A DNA stretch of 5,586 bases from Acidobacteriaceae bacterium. GTDB taxonomy: Bacteria; Acidobacteriota; Terriglobia; Terriglobales; Acidobacteriaceae. Under the pieces are notes generated by a model. The model was not told the DNA's origin. It did not search any database and was given only the letters and a program-made list of their open reading frames with translations. The stretch is from NCBI GenBank assembly GCA_003139975.1, contig PLHN01000088.1, positions 8,118-13,703 on the forward strand. The letters are read 5' to 3'. The translations under genes and the position numbers were made by a program. Of this stretch, positions 4,301 through 5,586 are shown in pieces (within the stretch, counting starts at the first letter, position 1; each line of letters starts with the position of its first letter).

Positions 4301-5586
4301 CTAGCTGTGAACGCCGCCAAGTTCCCGCACGATGTTTCCCACAAATGCCTTCGCATCTCCGAACAACATGAGCGTGTTATCAAGATAGTAAAGCGGGTTA
4401 TCGATCCCGGCGAAGCCGGGGTTCATACTGCGCTTGATCACCATTACCGTGTGCGCTTTATCCACGTCGAGAATAGGCATGCCATAGATTGGGCTGGAGG
4501 TATCCGATCGCGCCGCGGGATTGGTGACATCGTTGGCGCCGATCACGAGAGCTACATCTGTTTGCGGGAAGTCCCCATTGATTTCGTCCATTTCGACCAG
4601 GCGGTCGTAGGGAATATCCGCCTCCGCTAACAAAACGTTCATGTGGCCCGGCATGCGTCCGGCAACCGGGTGGATCGCGAACTTGACGTCCACTCCGCGC
4701 TTGGTCAGGCCGTCGTAAAGCTCGCGGACTTTATGCTGCGCCTGCGCTACTGCCATGCCATAACCGGGAACAATAATCACGCGGTTTGCGCCCGACAAAA
4801 TCGCGGCCGCTTCTTCGGGCGTGGCGCTGCGAACCGGCTTCACTTCGCCCGCCACAGCCGAAGTCTGCACTTGCCCAAACGCCCCGAACAGCACGTTTGT
4901 AAACGACCGATTCATGGCCTTCGACATGATGATTGAGAGAATCAGGCCTGAGGATCCGTCAAGCGCGCCCGCAATAATCAGCAGCTTGCTGTCGAGCACG
5001 AAGCCCATCGCCGAGGCGGAAAGGCCGGCATAGCCGTTCAGCAGCGAGATTACAGTCGGCATGTCGGCGCCGCCAATAGGAATAATCAGTAGCACGCCGA
5101 ACACAAGCGCCAGCAAAACCATGAACGGGAATAACGATTGGCGCTCGGGGTGGAGCACAAGCGTAACCGCAATCACCAGCGCGACCGCGAGGAGCAGGAA
5201 GTTGACAAGATTCTGTCCTTTGTAAGTCAGAGGACGTTGCGGCAGGATCTCCTGCAGTTTCCCCGCCGCCATCAAGCTGCCTGTGACCGTCAATCCGCCC
5301 AGAATGACTTCCACCGAGAGCACCGACATCATGAAGCGGGAAATTGCCGGTGCGCGCAGGTAGAACTCGGCCGAGCCTACCAGGGTCACGCAGAGGGCGC
5401 CAAAAGCGTGGCTGAGCGCGGTTCGCTGCGGAACCGCGGTCATCGCAACTCGCCCCAGAGGCACACCGATGATCGCGCCCAGCACCAGCGCGATCGCGAT
5501 CAGGTGGTAATCATGAAGGCCCTTGCGCAGCAGTGTGCCGACAATCGCCAGCACCATCCCGACTTCGCCCGCCCAGATGCCGTGGC
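4301..5586 (-). CDS. pntB: NAD(P)(+) transhydrogenase beta subunit, PntB (5' end outside window)
   Basis: PntB carries the NADP(H)-binding domain and part of the proton channel of the membrane transhydrogenase, which uses the proton gradient to reduce NADP+ with NADH. About 427 residues are visible; the frame stays open to the right edge (HGIWAGEVG before the first ATG at 5557), so that ATG is internal and roughly 40 residues are missing compared with E. coli PntB (462 aa). Numbering from that ATG: the membrane domain spans about 1-215 with several helices, including AVPQRTALSHAFGAL, whose H50 aligns with the E. coli proton-pathway residue His91, and SLLNGYAGLSASAMGF, whose N174 aligns with Asn222. 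The soluble domain III follows with GYGMAVAQAQ (265-274), HPVAGRMPGHMNVLLAEA (296-313), MDEIN (323-327), GANDVTNPAA (340-349), KRSMNPGFAG (375-384) and LFGDAK (398-403), all classic NADP-binding elements. No key residue looks missing. The alpha subunit gene or genes should lie upstream, past the right edge. E. coli residue numbers are from memory. Confidence 0.97.
   Translation of the reverse strand, partial: HGIWAGEVGMVLAIVGTLLRKGLHDYHLIAIALVLGAIIGVPLGRVAMTAVPQRTALSHAFGALCVTLVGSAEFYLRAPAISRFMMSVLSVEVILGGLTVTGSLMAAGKLQEILPQRPLTYKGQNLVNFLLLAVALVIAVTLVLHPERQSLFPFMVLLALVFGVLLIIPIGGADMPTVISLLNGYAGLSASAMGFVLDSKLLIIAGALDGSSGLILSIIMSKAMNRSFTNVLFGAFGQVQTSAVAGEVKPVRSATPEEAAAILSGANRVIIVPGYGMAVAQAQHKVRELYDGLTKRGVDVKFAIHPVAGRMPGHMNVLLAEADIPYDRLVEMDEINGDFPQTDVALVIGANDVTNPAARSDTSSPIYGMPILDVDKAHTVMVIKRSMNPGFAGIDNPLYYLDNTLMLFGDAKAFVGNIVRELGGVHS

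Overview
The window looks like an ordinary chromosomal stretch from a free-living Gram-negative-type bacterium with fairly high GC. My best guess is a soil member of the Acidobacteriota. That is an inference from recalled protein style: the secreted repeat protein on the minus strand, the small protein ending in a KARWAKLRQ-like tail, and the form of PntB. There is no rRNA or other phylogenetic marker here. I see no tRNA, rRNA, CRISPR array, insertion sequence or phage gene.

Layout from left to right. (1) The 3' end of an unrecognised plus-strand gene (to 247), followed by a small hairpin. (2) A 211-bp gap that holds a perfect 16-bp TGTGA-N6-TCACA palindrome (360-375), the textbook CRP/FNR-family operator. 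(3) A 219-aa single-pass membrane protein of unknown function (459-1118, plus). (4) A convergent, secreted, beta-propeller-like protein of 542 aa (1210-2838, minus) with a GTG start and a strong Shine-Dalgarno. (5) A 164-bp divergent promoter region with a three-copy 7-bp tandem repeat. (6) A NiCoT-like nickel/cobalt transporter (3003-3779, plus) with unusual motif residues. (7) An 81-aa basic coiled-coil protein (3949-4194, plus). (8) A compact cluster of inverted repeats (4199-4248) between convergent genes. (9) The last ~427 residues of PntB, the NADP(H)-binding beta subunit of the proton-translocating transhydrogenase (4301 to beyond the right edge, minus).

The genes do not form one pathway. 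Strand changes split them into separate transcription units, and only pntB probably belongs to a larger operon, with pntA expected beyond the right edge. I did not find a convincing new multi-gene system. The points most worth a second look are the CRP-type palindrome before an uncharacterised membrane protein, the altered metal-site motifs in the NiCoT-like transporter, the tandem 7-mers, and the stacked hairpins at 4199-4248.
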